Source: Rhodopirellula bahusiensis
GTDB taxonomy: Bacteria; Planctomycetota; Planctomycetia; Pirellulales; Pirellulaceae
DNA: 64,000 bases
Assembly: GCF_002727185.1 (NCBI RefSeq)
Contig: NZ_NIZW01000008.1
Location: 124,001 to 188,000 of the forward strand
Direction: 5' to 3'
How positions within the stretch are numbered: the first letter of the stretch is position 1; every line of letters starts with the position of its first letter. A model generated the notes under the pieces. That model saw nothing but the letters and a program-made list of their open reading frames with translations, had not been told where the DNA came from and ran no database searches. Of this stretch, positions 39,440 to 48,430 are shown piece by piece. A program made the position numbers and the translations under genes.

Positions 39440-40099
39440 ATGAAGTCTCAATCCACACGCTCGATACGTTGGTTGGCGTATCGAGTGTTCCGGCGTTTTG
39501 CGATCGCAAATGTCTGTCATTTCTATCAGTCGCCGATCGACACGATGCCGCGAACGCCGACGCCTGACAGCTACACGATTGGTTCGTGTCCATCCAAACG
39601 GCTACGAGAACACGCATCCGAGTTGGATTACGCAATCCCAGAGCGGGACTTGGAAATGCTGGACGCGGGCGCAGCCAAATGCTTTGCAGCCTTTCAAGCC
39701 GAGTCACTCGCCGGGTTCGCTTGGGTCGCCTTCGGAAACATACCCGGTGACATGAACCACGACGGCAAGCCCGAAACTGGTCTGCCAATCCAACTCTCCG
39801 ACGAAGCCGCTTTCATATTCCAAGTCTTGGTGCTTCCTGCCTACCGAGGACGACGACTGTATGCGGCGATCTTGAGCAGGATGGCCGACGAATTGCAACG
39901 CGACGGCATTCGACACCTGGTGCTGACTACCGAAGGATCGAACCACAACGCCCTGCGAGCGGTCGAGCGAATGCAATTCCAAAAAGTCGGCCAAGCATCG
40001 TTCTTTCGCGTCGGCCCACTCAGTCGAGCAACCTACCCGACGCTTCCAAGAGATGCTGGATTCACACTCGGACGATATATCGGCGACGACACCGAATGA
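39440..40099 (+). CDS. GNAT-family acetyltransferase
   Basis: 219 residues from ATG 39440, with AGGAG at 39424-39428. The acetyl-CoA-binding motif A is seen as VLVLPAYRGRRLYAAILSRMADEL, followed by HLVLTTEGSNHNALRAVERMQFQKVG, typical of GNAT N-acetyltransferases. The N-terminal 60 residues are basic and divergent. Substrate is unknown. It starts 20 nt after the small lipoprotein and converges on the Mer-type gene. Confidence 0.82.
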   Translation: MKSQSTRSIRWLAYRVFRRFAIANVCHFYQSPIDTMPRTPTPDSYTIGSCPSKRLREHASELDYAIPERDLEMLDAGAAKCFAAFQAESLAGFAWVAFGNIPGDMNHDGKPETGLPIQLSDEAAFIFQVLVLPAYRGRRLYAAILSRMADELQRDGIRHLVLTTEGSNHNALRAVERMQFQKVGQASFFRVGPLSRATYPTLPRDAGFTLGRYIGDDTE

Positions 40100-40175
40100 A
40101 GTGCGGCCTTAAACGCTGAGAACAGAGCTGCCCAATGGCATGGTGACTTCGGATAGTCAGAATTCAGTGTTCGCT

Positions 40176-41378
40176 CTACTTTTCGAGAGACAGCTGTTTA
40201 CCTTTGAAGCCGGCAAGCTTGATTGCCTCCAGGACTTCTATTTCTGGCACGGCGCAGCAAGTTTCTGTGCCGACCGTGGCTTCCCGTGCCTCATAATTGA
40301 CATTTACTGCTACGATTCCCGGCACTGTCTTGATAGCTTCGGCGAGGATGCTTGAGCATCCTTCGCACGTCATTCCTTCAATTTTGAATATCGCCTGATT
40401 CATGCTTTCGGACAGACCTTCATCGTCTCCCGCTCTCAAAAACACACCCACGTAGCTTGGGAAGAAGAGAAAGGCTACCGCCAGCACCGTCACTCCCCAT
40501 AGCATGACTTTGTTCAAGGCCATCATGCTAAAGCGGTGTTTGCCAGTCGGAGCACAACAGTCTTCCGCCTTCGCACTTTCCGTGGGGCAGCAGTCGTGTC
40601 CCGCTTCGGCTGACGCTATCTTCGGACGGTAGGTGAAGTAGAAAGCTGCTCCGAGAAATCCAAACGTGACAACCATGAACAGCGGGCGATACGTTTCAAG
40701 CGTTGCGGCGATCCCGGCCCCAGACACGCCAACTGCCAGCATAAGCAGCGGCAGCCAGCAGCACGCCGAGGCCATGATTGCGGAAACGATAGTACCAATC
40801 TTCGCGATCACCTCACCACGGCCTGTCGAGGACTGCACCGTTGATGCGAGTGTCACCGTCGAGTCATTCATCCGCATTTCTTCTTGAGCGATTGCAATAC
40901 CTTTCGTCACGCTCCCCAGACAGCACGAACCGCTCGGATTCGACGTCTCACAGTGACAGCCGGGGTCTTTCATTCTCGCCCGGATGTCATCTAGAGCGTC
41001 GGAGCGGTTCTTCGTGCCAAGTTCTTCTTTGATGCTGCCGACCGAATGGCCGAAGCAGTAGCAAAGTAGGCGCTCGCCGCTGGATTCCTTCACACCGACC
41101 GAAACTTTCAGTTGCGACTTCGTGAACTGCCTGTCTCCTTGCTCGGTGAAGTACACCACGTCGCAATTCTGCGATGGGCAAAACCGCCAGCCGGTGTCCT
41201 CTTTGATGGATGCGCAGCCTGCGCCTTCGGTAGCACAACAGGATTGACTATCTGTTACGTACTGTTCGGCCAACTCGTCATCGAGCAACGCGCCGATGGT
41301 TGATGTGCTCACTCGTCTAGCTTTGTATCCACAGGACGGACACTCAACCCTCGTCGTTGTTTCTTCCCGCTTGTTCAT
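40176..41378 (-). CDS. CopZ(N)-MerT-MerP fusion: Fe-S/Zn domain, mercuric transporter and HMA domain
   Basis: 400 residues from ATG 41378; the frame opens at 41420, but that lies at the predicted transcription start. Residues 1-145 match the Fe-S/Zn N-domain of archaeal-type CopZ (VECPSCGYKAR; FCPSQNCDVVYF; LLCYCFGHS; NPSGSCCLGSVTKG). Next is a MerT-like membrane part with the Cys pair in ASACCWLPLLMLAVGVSGA, two or three further helices and a CCPTE/EDCCAP loop. The end is a MerP-like HMA domain with GMTCEGC. It should take up Hg(II) from the periplasm and pass it inside. A MerR promoter lies upstream and no merA is seen in the window. Confidence 0.87.
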   Translation of the reverse strand: MNKREETTTRVECPSCGYKARRVSTSTIGALLDDELAEQYVTDSQSCCATEGAGCASIKEDTGWRFCPSQNCDVVYFTEQGDRQFTKSQLKVSVGVKESSGERLLCYCFGHSVGSIKEELGTKNRSDALDDIRARMKDPGCHCETSNPSGSCCLGSVTKGIAIAQEEMRMNDSTVTLASTVQSSTGRGEVIAKIGTIVSAIMASACCWLPLLMLAVGVSGAGIAATLETYRPLFMVVTFGFLGAAFYFTYRPKIASAEAGHDCCPTESAKAEDCCAPTGKHRFSMMALNKVMLWGVTVLAVAFLFFPSYVGVFLRAGDDEGLSESMNQAIFKIEGMTCEGCSSILAEAIKTVPGIVAVNVNYEAREATVGTETCCAVPEIEVLEAIKLAGFKGKQLSLEK

Positions 41379-41426
41379 CACACCGTTGCTCCGTGTTTGT
41401 GTTTGCCGCATGGGCGACATTTCTGT

Positions 41427-41458
41427 ATTATCGAGGTTGCACCTAGGTGCAAGGTCAA
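41427..41458 (-). promoter_or_regulatory. MerR-type promoter/operator with 20-nt spacer
   Basis: On the - strand the -35 is TTGACC (41458-41453) and the -10 GATAAT (41432-41427), separated by 20 nt. The spacer contains the perfect 16-nt palindrome TTGCACCTAGGTGCAA (41437-41452). Overlong spacers with a dyad are the hallmark of MerR-activated promoters. It points to the transporter gene at 41378. Confidence 0.85.
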
Positions 41459-41537
41459 GAGGGGATTTGGATTTCTTCCATTTTCCCCGCGAAAGCCAAC
41501 GTTTCGCCGGTATGGAACCGTCCCGTGGAGAATAGAA

Positions 41538-41942
41538 ATGAGCAAGCGCCTGACAATCAGCGAGCTAGCGAAAGCCGCTGATATCCCAACAACGACCCTG
41601 CGATACTACGAACGTATCCGTCTCGTTGAACCTGAGGACCGTAGTGGCGGGAACTACCGACTCTATAGTGATCACTCGATCAGAAAGCTGAAGTTCATCC
41701 GCGCAGCCCAGGCGATCGGATTCACTCTCGAAGACGTAAGATATTTGCTTGCCAATGAAGATGAAGGCACACCGACCTGCGGCAACGTGACGGAGCTGAT
41801 CGAAACGCGATTGTTAGATATCGAAGAACGTCTCAAAGACCTGAAGCATGTGCGAAGCGTGTTGAAGTCAGCGCTGAGTCAGTGTAGCCAGCAGGGAAAA
41901 CTAGATTGTTGCCAGGTGATTGCTCAATTGAAAAGCGGTTGA
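41538..41942 (+). CDS. merR: MerR, Hg(II)-responsive transcription regulator
   Basis: 134 residues from ATG 41538 with GGAG upstream. The winged helix-turn-helix (TISELAKAADIPTTTLRYYERIRLVEP) and coiled coil are typical. C81, C116 and C125 (with an extra C124) correspond in spacing to the three Hg-binding cysteines of MerR (C82, C117, C126), so mercury is the likely inducer. It is divergent from the CopZ-MerT-MerP gene, with the operator in between. Confidence 0.9.
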   Translation: MSKRLTISELAKAADIPTTTLRYYERIRLVEPEDRSGGNYRLYSDHSIRKLKFIRAAQAIGFTLEDVRYLLANEDEGTPTCGNVTELIETRLLDIEERLKDLKHVRSVLKSALSQCSQQGKLDCCQVIAQLKSG

Positions 41943-41950
41943 CTTTTTGC

Positions 41951-43426
41951 CTAGTCGAGCGGGCGATCCACTTCAACGACTGGAATCTGAGCCACCAACA
42001 GCGTGGTGTCATCGAATGCCTTGCGCCCCTTGCGGAACGTTTCGATGGACGACTCAAACGCTTCAACCAGTTCCCGAGCGTTACTGCGTTTGGCGGTGTT
42101 CATCAACTGCTCAATCCGCTCCGTTCCGTACTGTTCTTCACTCGGGTCAAACGCTTCGGTCACTCCGTCGCTAACAATGACTAAACGCGCCGCATCACCG
42201 AGCTGGATTGTTTCTTCGTTGTATTGGGTATCCTCTTCGACACCCAAGATCAGATCGCCCACATTCAATCGCACTGGTGTTTCGCGTCCAATTTGCAAGA
42301 ACGGGAACTCATGGCCTGCATTGGCGTAGGTCAGTTGTCCTTTTTTTGGGTCAACGACCAGTAGCGTCATCGTCGCAAAGTGTCCCATCATCACGTATTC
42401 GCAGTATCGTTCGTTGACATCCGTCAAAATGTGGGCAGGGCTGGACGATTTCTTTGCCGCTTCCGACACAAACGCCTTCAACAATGTCGCCGCCATCGCG
42501 GCCGGCACGCCGTGTCCCGATACGTCCGCGACGCAGAGTAGATATTGCCCATCGGACAATGGAATCACGTCGTAGTAGTCACCGCCAACATCGTCGGCCG
42601 GCTCGAACAACTCGGCGACGTCGATTCCAACCAATCCATTCACCGTCGGCCGTAAGTTCTGTTGAATTTGACGTGCCTTTTCCATGTGAACGCGATGGTC
42701 GCGCTGAGCGTGATCCAGAGCCTCAGTCATCGAATTGATCTGATCAGCCAGATAACTCAGTTCTCGACAGCTTCGAGTACGTGCAATCACGCTTAGGTCT
42801 CCGGCGGCAACACTCCGCAGCGCCGAAACGAAACCTTGGATTGGTTTGGCGATCAATTGCCGTAATACAGCACTGACCACGAAGGCCGTAATCCCTCCCA
42901 GCAATAGGACTCCGAACATTTGGATCAACAACGAGCGGCGTGTTGCGCCCACAACGGCTGAACGTTTCTCTGAAATGTAGACAGTCCCCGCTGGTCCAGT
43001 GAAAGACCCGACAACGAGCGCGCCGGTAGCGTTTGATCTGGAGAGGGTTGAATCAGCAGCAGACCGCATTGCCAAGAACATTTCGTCGGAAGCATGCCCA
43101 TGCGAGACAGCTTGGTACGGAAGCCCTCGCCAATCCGCAGCAATATGGTGACCGGGCGAATCGTCAGTATTCATTCGAGCGCAGACGTTGTCGACCAGAT
43201 TTTGAATCGCCTCGCCGCCGTGAGGTTCAGCGACCAACAGCGATTCGTACATCGTTTTCGCTTCTTCGGTCAACGCGATTTGCTTCTCGTTCAAATGCCG
43301 ATCCATCCGCACTCGGTAGTCAACGACAAGAAACAGAACGACAAACCCAAAGAGAATTGCATTGACGAGAACAAGTAGTTGTCGGCTGATCGGCAACTGA
43401 TGCCATCGGTGTTTGAATGTGTCCAT
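41951..43426 (-). CDS. Membrane-bound PP2C/SpoIIE-type phosphatase with HAMP domain
   Basis: 491 residues from ATG 43426; a longer frame to 43630 would run through a repeat element. TM1 (about 12-32) and TM2 (about 168-190) flank a periplasmic sensor with DSPGHHIAADWRG. A HAMP segment (AKPIQGFVSALRSVAAGDLSV) and the SpoIIE catalytic domain follow (ARQIQQNLRP; VGGDYYDVIPL; CVADVSGHGVPAAMAA; YANAGHEFPFL; IVSDGVTEAF; DDTTLLVAQ). It is a paralogue of the enzyme at 17400. It lies convergent with merR. Its target switch protein is not in the window. Confidence 0.88.
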   Translation of the reverse strand: MDTFKHRWHQLPISRQLLVLVNAILFGFVVLFLVVDYRVRMDRHLNEKQIALTEEAKTMYESLLVAEPHGGEAIQNLVDNVCARMNTDDSPGHHIAADWRGLPYQAVSHGHASDEMFLAMRSAADSTLSRSNATGALVVGSFTGPAGTVYISEKRSAVVGATRRSLLIQMFGVLLLGGITAFVVSAVLRQLIAKPIQGFVSALRSVAAGDLSVIARTRSCRELSYLADQINSMTEALDHAQRDHRVHMEKARQIQQNLRPTVNGLVGIDVAELFEPADDVGGDYYDVIPLSDGQYLLCVADVSGHGVPAAMAATLLKAFVSEAAKKSSSPAHILTDVNERYCEYVMMGHFATMTLLVVDPKKGQLTYANAGHEFPFLQIGRETPVRLNVGDLILGVEEDTQYNEETIQLGDAARLVIVSDGVTEAFDPSEEQYGTERIEQLMNTAKRSNARELVEAFESSIETFRKGRKAFDDTTLLVAQIPVVEVDRPLD

Positions 43427-43433
43427 CGGCCTA

Positions 43434-43503
43434 GCTGGGAGTCTGGGAGGACGGGAGGACGGGGGAGACCGACTGCAGCGAGTCTCCCTGACTCCCCATC
43501 TTT
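43434..43503. repeat. GGGAGT-type inverted-repeat element upstream of the phosphatase (copy B6)
   Basis: The G-rich half (43437-43471; gggagtctgggagg, acgggaggacgggggagacc), a CTGCAG centre and the C-rich half (43481-43500; agtctccctgactccccatc) form a hairpin 8 nt before the start of gene 43426. It shares GGGAGTCTGGGAG with copies B1 and B2. Confidence 0.75.
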
Positions 43504-43601
43504 CGGTTGGAGCAGCCGACATCGACATGCACTGATTTGGGAACAGAAACATCTTCATTTTTGAATTGGTCTGGCTTCGCAAGTCGAAGCAGAGACAACT
43601 G

Positions 43602-43982
43602 CTAAATCTGAAGACGAATGTGCCAATCAATCAGAGAGCTGGGACGAACCAACGAGACCGACCGCACGAGTGCGACCGACTCCGTCCTCCAGTCAATCCG
43701 TAAGAAGTCACTGCGGTCCAAACCGCGAGGCGTCAGATCGTTGGTGGAAGTTCTCGGCGGCAGCCAAACCGTTAATTCACACGAAGCCATCGCGGGACAT
43801 TCGTGCAAAGGATCACTGTCGCAGCAGCCGTGCCCGACCGGCTGCGGTTGGCAGCACGCATGAGGGCAAGGCTTCGCGTCGTTTGATCCTGCTCGGGCGG
43901 CCGGCGAGGACGCCAACAGCACCGCGATCACTGCAAAAGCAGCAAACAATCGAGCGGCAGCATTGGTGTGACGACGGTTCAT
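43602..43982 (-). CDS. Small secreted Cys-rich protein next to CsoR
   Basis: 126 residues from ATG 43982. A signal peptide (ARLFAAFAVIAVLLASSPAARAG) precedes CPHACC, HGCCDSDPLHEC and SCEL clusters. The rest is Cys-free and ends LIDWHIRLQI, similar in position to the LCxW tails of the other Cys-rich proteins here. It is bracketed by the repeat copies B6 and B7. Periplasmic metal binding is inferred. Confidence 0.65.
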   Translation of the reverse strand: MNRRHTNAAARLFAAFAVIAVLLASSPAARAGSNDAKPCPHACCQPQPVGHGCCDSDPLHECPAMASCELTVWLPPRTSTNDLTPRGLDRSDFLRIDWRTESVALVRSVSLVRPSSLIDWHIRLQI

Positions 43983-44090
43983 GGCGGACAGTTCCAAAAG
44001 CTTTCAAAGGACTCCCACTAAGGGAATCTCTTCTTTGATGCTCTTTGGATGCACGGCCCCGACGTTTCTTCACGACTTTTTGAAAAAAGA

Positions 44091-44160
44091 TGGGGAGTCT
44101 GGAAGGAGGGAGTCAGGGCTGCAGTCAAGGTCTTCACTCCTTCACTCCCCGTCTCCCAAT
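44091..44160. repeat. GGGAGT-type inverted-repeat element downstream of csoR (copy B7)
   Basis: The G-rich half (44091-44118; ggggagtctggaaggaggg), a CTGCAG centre and the C-rich half (44131-44160; cttcactccttcactccccg) lie between csoR and the Cys-rich gene. 44144-44160 is the reverse complement of 24370-24386. Confidence 0.75.
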
Positions 44161-44169
44161 CTTCTTCCC

Positions 44170-44448
44170 TCACTCGCCGTACTTCCGAAAGACTGTCATC
44201 AGCTCTTCGATCTTTTTGTCACGGTCCTTGGCACTGCCACTCTTGATCGCCTCGCTGACGCAGGATCGGATGTGCTGCTCTAGGACGATCTGGCCGACTT
44301 TGTTGAGTGCTCCCGTCGCGGCGGACAACTGCATCAGGATATCGACACAGTATTCCTCATCCTCGATCATACGACCAACCGCTTCGACTTGTCCGATGAC
44401 ACGTCGAAGTCGGTTGTTGAGCTTCTTCTTTTCTTCGTCTGAGAGCAT
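44170..44448 (-). CDS. csoR: CsoR, Cu(I)-responsive repressor
   Basis: 92 residues, all-helical CsoR/RcnR family (RLRRVIGQVEAVGRMIEDEEYC... QLSAATGALNKVGQIVLEQHIRSCV). C34, H59 and C63 reproduce exactly the C-x24-H-x3-C spacing of the Cu(I) ligands in copper-sensing CsoR, which separates it from RcnR (Ni/Co) and FrmR (formaldehyde). As a tetramer it represses until copper binds. Four candidate operators are in the window, though none is evident in front of its own gene, so it may be expressed constitutively. Confidence 0.93.
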   Translation of the reverse strand: MLSDEEKKKLNNRLRRVIGQVEAVGRMIEDEEYCVDILMQLSAATGALNKVGQIVLEQHIRSCVSEAIKSGSAKDRDKKIEELMTVFRKYGE

Positions 44449-44622
44449 TTTATTTCAGTAACGCGGCTCCGGGGAGCTGTCGAACCACAGATAGTGAGAC
44501 CATTGTAGCTGGTGACGGGGCCATCCGGCGTCCCGCCCAAGAGCTCTTTGCTAGGATGTCATAGTCTACGGTGCCGTACCCCAATCGTCGATCAGGACCG
44601 CAAGCAAACTAGGCCTTTACCA

Positions 44623-45318
44623 ATGCTTCACCACCAAGAACTTCATCGCACCGATCGCATCGGTTGGCTAAGAGCCGCCGTGCTGGGCGCTAACGATGGC
44701 ATTCTCTCCGTTGGCAGCGTTTTAATCGGAGTGGCATCGGCATCAACGGATCGACACAACATTTTGCTCGCCGGAGTAGCAGCACTTACTGCAGGCGCAA
44801 TGTCCATGGCCGCAGGCGAATACGTTTCGGTTAGTTCACAATCGGACACGGAAAATGCTGATCGTCGGAGAGAAGAAGAAGAGCTACGCGACAGCCCTGA
44901 GAGTGAATTGGATGAACTGACACAGATATACGTCCAGCGAGGGCTGGATGAGGCGTTGGCAAGGCAAGTCGCGATCAAGCTGACAGAAAAAGATGCAATC
45001 GGTACACACCTGCGTGACGAACTTGGCATCAGCGAGCACCTTTCCGCCAGACCGCTGCAAGCGGCATGGACGTCTGCACTTTCGTTCGCGATCGGAGCCG
45101 CATTGCCAGTCGTCGTTGCATTGCTCTCACCCGCGAAGGGTCTCATCATCGCAGTCGCAGCTTCGACCTTGCTCTTCCTTGGAATTCTTGGAGGAGTATC
45201 GGCTGGGGTCGGTGGAGCTTCGGTCGTTCGGGGGACATTGCGAGTTGCATTCTGGGGTGCCGCCGCGATGGGTGCAAGCTCCTTGATCGGCTGGATTTTT
45301 GGTGTCAGCGTCGGGTAG
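44623..45318 (+). CDS. VIT1/CCC1-family membrane transporter
   Basis: 231 residues from ATG 44623. The VIT signature is clear: WLRAAVLGANDGILSVGSVLIGVASA, AGAMSMAAGEYVSVSSQSDTE, then a charged cytoplasmic segment with many Glu (RRREEEELRDSPESELDEL) that binds metal in this family, and three C-terminal helices. It probably moves Fe(II) or Mn(II), and may protect against iron or manganese excess. It is divergent from csoR and convergent with the multicopper oxidase gene. Confidence 0.88.
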   Translation: MLHHQELHRTDRIGWLRAAVLGANDGILSVGSVLIGVASASTDRHNILLAGVAALTAGAMSMAAGEYVSVSSQSDTENADRRREEEELRDSPESELDELTQIYVQRGLDEALARQVAIKLTEKDAIGTHLRDELGISEHLSARPLQAAWTSALSFAIGAALPVVVALLSPAKGLIIAVAASTLLFLGILGGVSAGVGGASVVRGTLRVAFWGAAAMGASSLIGWIFGVSVG

Positions 45319-45352
45319 TGCTTATACGCCAACGGGCCGCCCTCGATCAATC

Positions 45353-46870
45353 TTACATCTTCATTCCGGGCATCATCCTCTTGCCGGAACTGTACTTGGA
45401 AATATCGCCGAATCGCTTCACGATCTCGGTAAAGACCTCACCCGGTTCCACAGGTTCGTCGGTTTCCATCACCTTGTTGTATAAATCCTCGGGCATCACT
45501 CGCAGCGTCGTCATCAGACCCATCACGGCCATTTCAGCCATTGGACGCATGCCCATCATCTCGCGACGCGAGCCAATCTTCTGCATCATCGCATCGGACA
45601 TGTTCATGCCCTTCATCTCTTGCGGGTAACCAGGCGTCCCAAAACCAGGGTCTTGGCGAGTCGAATCAACAGCGGGTCTGGAATCTAGGTTGGCGAGGTA
45701 ATCGTCCACCGAGGTGTTCTTTCGCATCCGCGGCCCGACCTGCTCGGTCATGTGGTTCATCATGTGATGAACCATGTGGCAATGGAACATCCAGTCGCCG
45801 GGATTGTTCGCGATGAATTCAAAGTCGGTCGCCTGTGCAATGCCTACCAGTTCGGTGTTTCGAGGAATCCAAGCGGAATGCGGCGTCCGGGCACCTTCGC
45901 GACCGGTTAGCCAAAACGTGTGACCGTGAAGGTGGATCGGATGATGTTGCATCGGTGCAAAATTCATGATCCGAACTCGCACACGTTCACCGTGTTTGAC
46001 GACGAGCGGAGTTGTATAGGGACCGCTGCGTCCGTTGATCGTGTGCCAGTTCCAATCCATCTTCCAACTGTCGGCGATATTTTGCGAGCTGTCGATGAAG
46101 AAGTTCTGAAAGATCAAACCGAAGTCACGGTCCACCGGCGGATCAAATACCTTCTTGGGATGGACAATGAACCAGCCCACCATTCCAAATGCTTCCTGCA
46201 TCGGCACATGCGAATGGTAAAAAAAGGTGCCTTCTTCGTGGACGTCGAACTCGTAAACGAAAGTTTCGCCTGGCTTGATTGGTTCTTGGCAAAGCTCCGA
46301 CGCACCATCCCACTGAACCGGAAGTTCCAAACCGTGCCAATGCACATACGTATCTTCGGGTAGTTCGTTGGTAACAACAAACCGAACTCGATCTCCCTGG
46401 GTGACTTCGATTGTCGGCCCCGGCATGCTGCCGTTGTAGCCGTACACGTTCATCTCATAGCCGGGTAGAAACTCTCGCTTGACCGCCATTGGGACAAGCT
46501 GAAACTCTTTCACTCCGCCAACCAATTTGTAGGGAAGCTTGTCCAAGTCAGGAGCTTCAAAAGGAGCCGGACCATCAGACGCCGGTCGAAAACCAGGCAT
46601 CATTTTGCCAAGGTAATAGTCGCTGTTGGGATCGTTGCCGCGTGACGGCTTGAATCGCGAATACCCGTCGTATTCAGCCTGAACTTCCGAGCCGACTGGC
46701 ATTTGGGTAGGTGCGTGCTCGCCATGCTGGTGCGAGGACATTCCTTTCATGTCCATTTGCATCGGTTCTTGGGCCTGCGAGCTCCGGCCCAGCAGGTTCC
46801 CCACGACCCCCGTTGCGGCGGCCAGCGATCCGGCGGTTAAGAAGCGTCGGCGGTCTTCAGTGTTTGACAT
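45353..46870 (-). CDS. Multicopper oxidase (CopA/CueO-like), Tat-exported
   Basis: 505 residues. An RRRFLTAGSLAAATG twin-arginine signal is followed by a Met/His-rich segment (MQMDMKGMSSHQHGEH). Copper-site motifs are HWHG, HSH, HPIHLHGH and HCHMVHHMMNHM, matching the type 1/2/3 copper ligands, and a further Met-rich tail follows (MKGMNMSDAMMQKIGSRREMMGM). It probably oxidises Cu(I) to Cu(II) in the periplasm. It lies 54 nt after the TolC-like gene and shares its CsoR-controlled promoter. Confidence 0.92.
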   Translation of the reverse strand: MSNTEDRRRFLTAGSLAAATGVVGNLLGRSSQAQEPMQMDMKGMSSHQHGEHAPTQMPVGSEVQAEYDGYSRFKPSRGNDPNSDYYLGKMMPGFRPASDGPAPFEAPDLDKLPYKLVGGVKEFQLVPMAVKREFLPGYEMNVYGYNGSMPGPTIEVTQGDRVRFVVTNELPEDTYVHWHGLELPVQWDGASELCQEPIKPGETFVYEFDVHEEGTFFYHSHVPMQEAFGMVGWFIVHPKKVFDPPVDRDFGLIFQNFFIDSSQNIADSWKMDWNWHTINGRSGPYTTPLVVKHGERVRVRIMNFAPMQHHPIHLHGHTFWLTGREGARTPHSAWIPRNTELVGIAQATDFEFIANNPGDWMFHCHMVHHMMNHMTEQVGPRMRKNTSVDDYLANLDSRPAVDSTRQDPGFGTPGYPQEMKGMNMSDAMMQKIGSRREMMGMRPMAEMAVMGLMTTLRVMPEDLYNKVMETDEPVEPGEVFTEIVKRFGDISKYSSGKRMMPGMKM

Positions 46871-46924
46871 TAATTTACTCTTGTGGAATTTGTGGTGATG
46901 TCGGCGATTGGCGAGACAGTGCTG

Positions 46925-48379
46925 TTATCTCGGTTTCGCGACCGCATCAATGTGCCCCGGTGGAACGGGGCCTTCAGCAGCCAGCAAACCGCCATCAAGC
47001 AGGAAACCGTTGATCATCGTTTCCTGTTGGCGAACGTGCTTGAACTGATCAATCTGTTCCATTCTGGCTTGAAAATAATCACGCTGGCCCTCTAGCACCT
47101 CCGGCCAAGCAACCCGGTTGTCCTTGTAGCTGACAAGCAACTGTCGATAAGCCGCCCTCAGCTCGGGAATCACCACTCGATCGTACTCCGTGGCGTGTTG
47201 CAAAGCGGTAGCATAGGTTCGATAAGCTGACGCCAGTCGCTCTTTGAGATGCAATTCCACGCGCTGAATCTCGAATTGCTGCCGTCGCAAGTCTTGGCAA
47301 GCCTGACGAATCGTTCCTTGGTTTCGATCGTAGATCGGCAACTCGATTTGAACGCCCGCGTTGTAAACGTCGTCGCCATTGCTGAAGTTGTAACCTGGGC
47401 CGCCCTGGATTGTGATATCTGGAATCCACTCGACCTGCTCTCGACGGACGGTGGTTTGATCCACACGTAATTTTGCTCGTGCGGCCAACACTTCTGGACT
47501 TTCCAAAATCAAGCGAGAGAGAACACTGTCGAATGACTCCAACGCATCGCTCGGACGCAACTCACCCTCAGTCGGGCCAATGGAAAGCGGTACGCCGACG
47601 ATGGCGGACAGTCGCCGCAGAGCATCGCGATACTCATTTTCAGTCGTCATGCGTTCCAAACGCTGCTTTTGCAGCATGACGTTGGCGCGTCGAACCGCCG
47701 TCAAATTTGCTTGCCCCTGGTTGTACTGTTCGCGAGTCGTCACGGCACCGTCTTCAGCCGATTTCTCAATCTCTCTCTTGAGTTCGAGTCGCATGGAAGC
47801 CGCCAGTGCCTCAATGAACTGAACTTCGACGGCGTTCGTGACGCGATACGTCTGCGCAATGGCGAGGTGTTCGGAAACATGCGCGCGCTGTCGGTATTTC
47901 AATCGACTCAATTGCAGCTTGCCAGCAGTTACGAAACGCTGAGAAACCTCGAAACCCTGGAATTCCCCCGCACTTCCGTCGCTACCTATCTTCTCGCCGA
48001 CGTACATCAAGACAGGGTTGGGATACAGTCCTGCCTGCAACGCCTTGGACGTTTCCGACGAAACGTGCAATCTCGCTTGCTGGATGGTTGGATTGTTTCC
48101 TGCCGCTAGGGCCAGGACGGTTTCGAGCGTATAGATCTCGACAGTAGCGTTGTCCGCGTTGTCATACGCCGTGTCGAAATCAGCAAATCCACTTGGCATG
48201 TCCGGCAAAGGCGGCAAGTCGCTCTCGGGAAGAACGTGGTCGTCGACACCGCCAAGTGACTCTGTCATCGACCGATCCATGCTCATCATCTGCCCCATCG
48301 AGGCGTCCTGAGCAACTGCCGTTTGATAAGTCGTTGTTGCCGTCAATGCGATCAACACGTGAAGTAGTCTTCGTTTCAT
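46925..48379 (-). CDS. TolC/CopB-like outer-membrane protein paired with the multicopper oxidase
   Basis: 484 residues with a cleavable signal peptide (not a lipobox; VAQDASMGQMMSMDRSMTES with Met clusters). Two OEP repeats are seen (NPTIQQARLHVSSETSKALQAGLYPNP; SPEVLAARAKLRVDQTTVRREQ; GGPGYNFSNGDDVYNAGVQIELPIYDRNQG). It shows closer resemblance to the protein at 1339 than to that at 28653 by these motifs. It heads the copper operon with the multicopper oxidase, and the CsoR-type operator lies 52 nt upstream of its ATG. Confidence 0.88.
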   Translation of the reverse strand: MKRRLLHVLIALTATTTYQTAVAQDASMGQMMSMDRSMTESLGGVDDHVLPESDLPPLPDMPSGFADFDTAYDNADNATVEIYTLETVLALAAGNNPTIQQARLHVSSETSKALQAGLYPNPVLMYVGEKIGSDGSAGEFQGFEVSQRFVTAGKLQLSRLKYRQRAHVSEHLAIAQTYRVTNAVEVQFIEALAASMRLELKREIEKSAEDGAVTTREQYNQGQANLTAVRRANVMLQKQRLERMTTENEYRDALRRLSAIVGVPLSIGPTEGELRPSDALESFDSVLSRLILESPEVLAARAKLRVDQTTVRREQVEWIPDITIQGGPGYNFSNGDDVYNAGVQIELPIYDRNQGTIRQACQDLRRQQFEIQRVELHLKERLASAYRTYATALQHATEYDRVVIPELRAAYRQLLVSYKDNRVAWPEVLEGQRDYFQARMEQIDQFKHVRQQETMINGFLLDGGLLAAEGPVPPGHIDAVAKPR

Positions 48380-48430
48380 TGATTCCGAATCCTTGGAATG
48401 ATGCCGAGCTGTAGCTGAACTTTCGGCAAC

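Noticed and set aside
44170-44448. RcnR or FrmR assignment of the CsoR-family gene
   Set aside because: C34-H59-C63 spacing is that of Cu(I)-sensing CsoR; the N-terminal ligands of RcnR/FrmR are absent.
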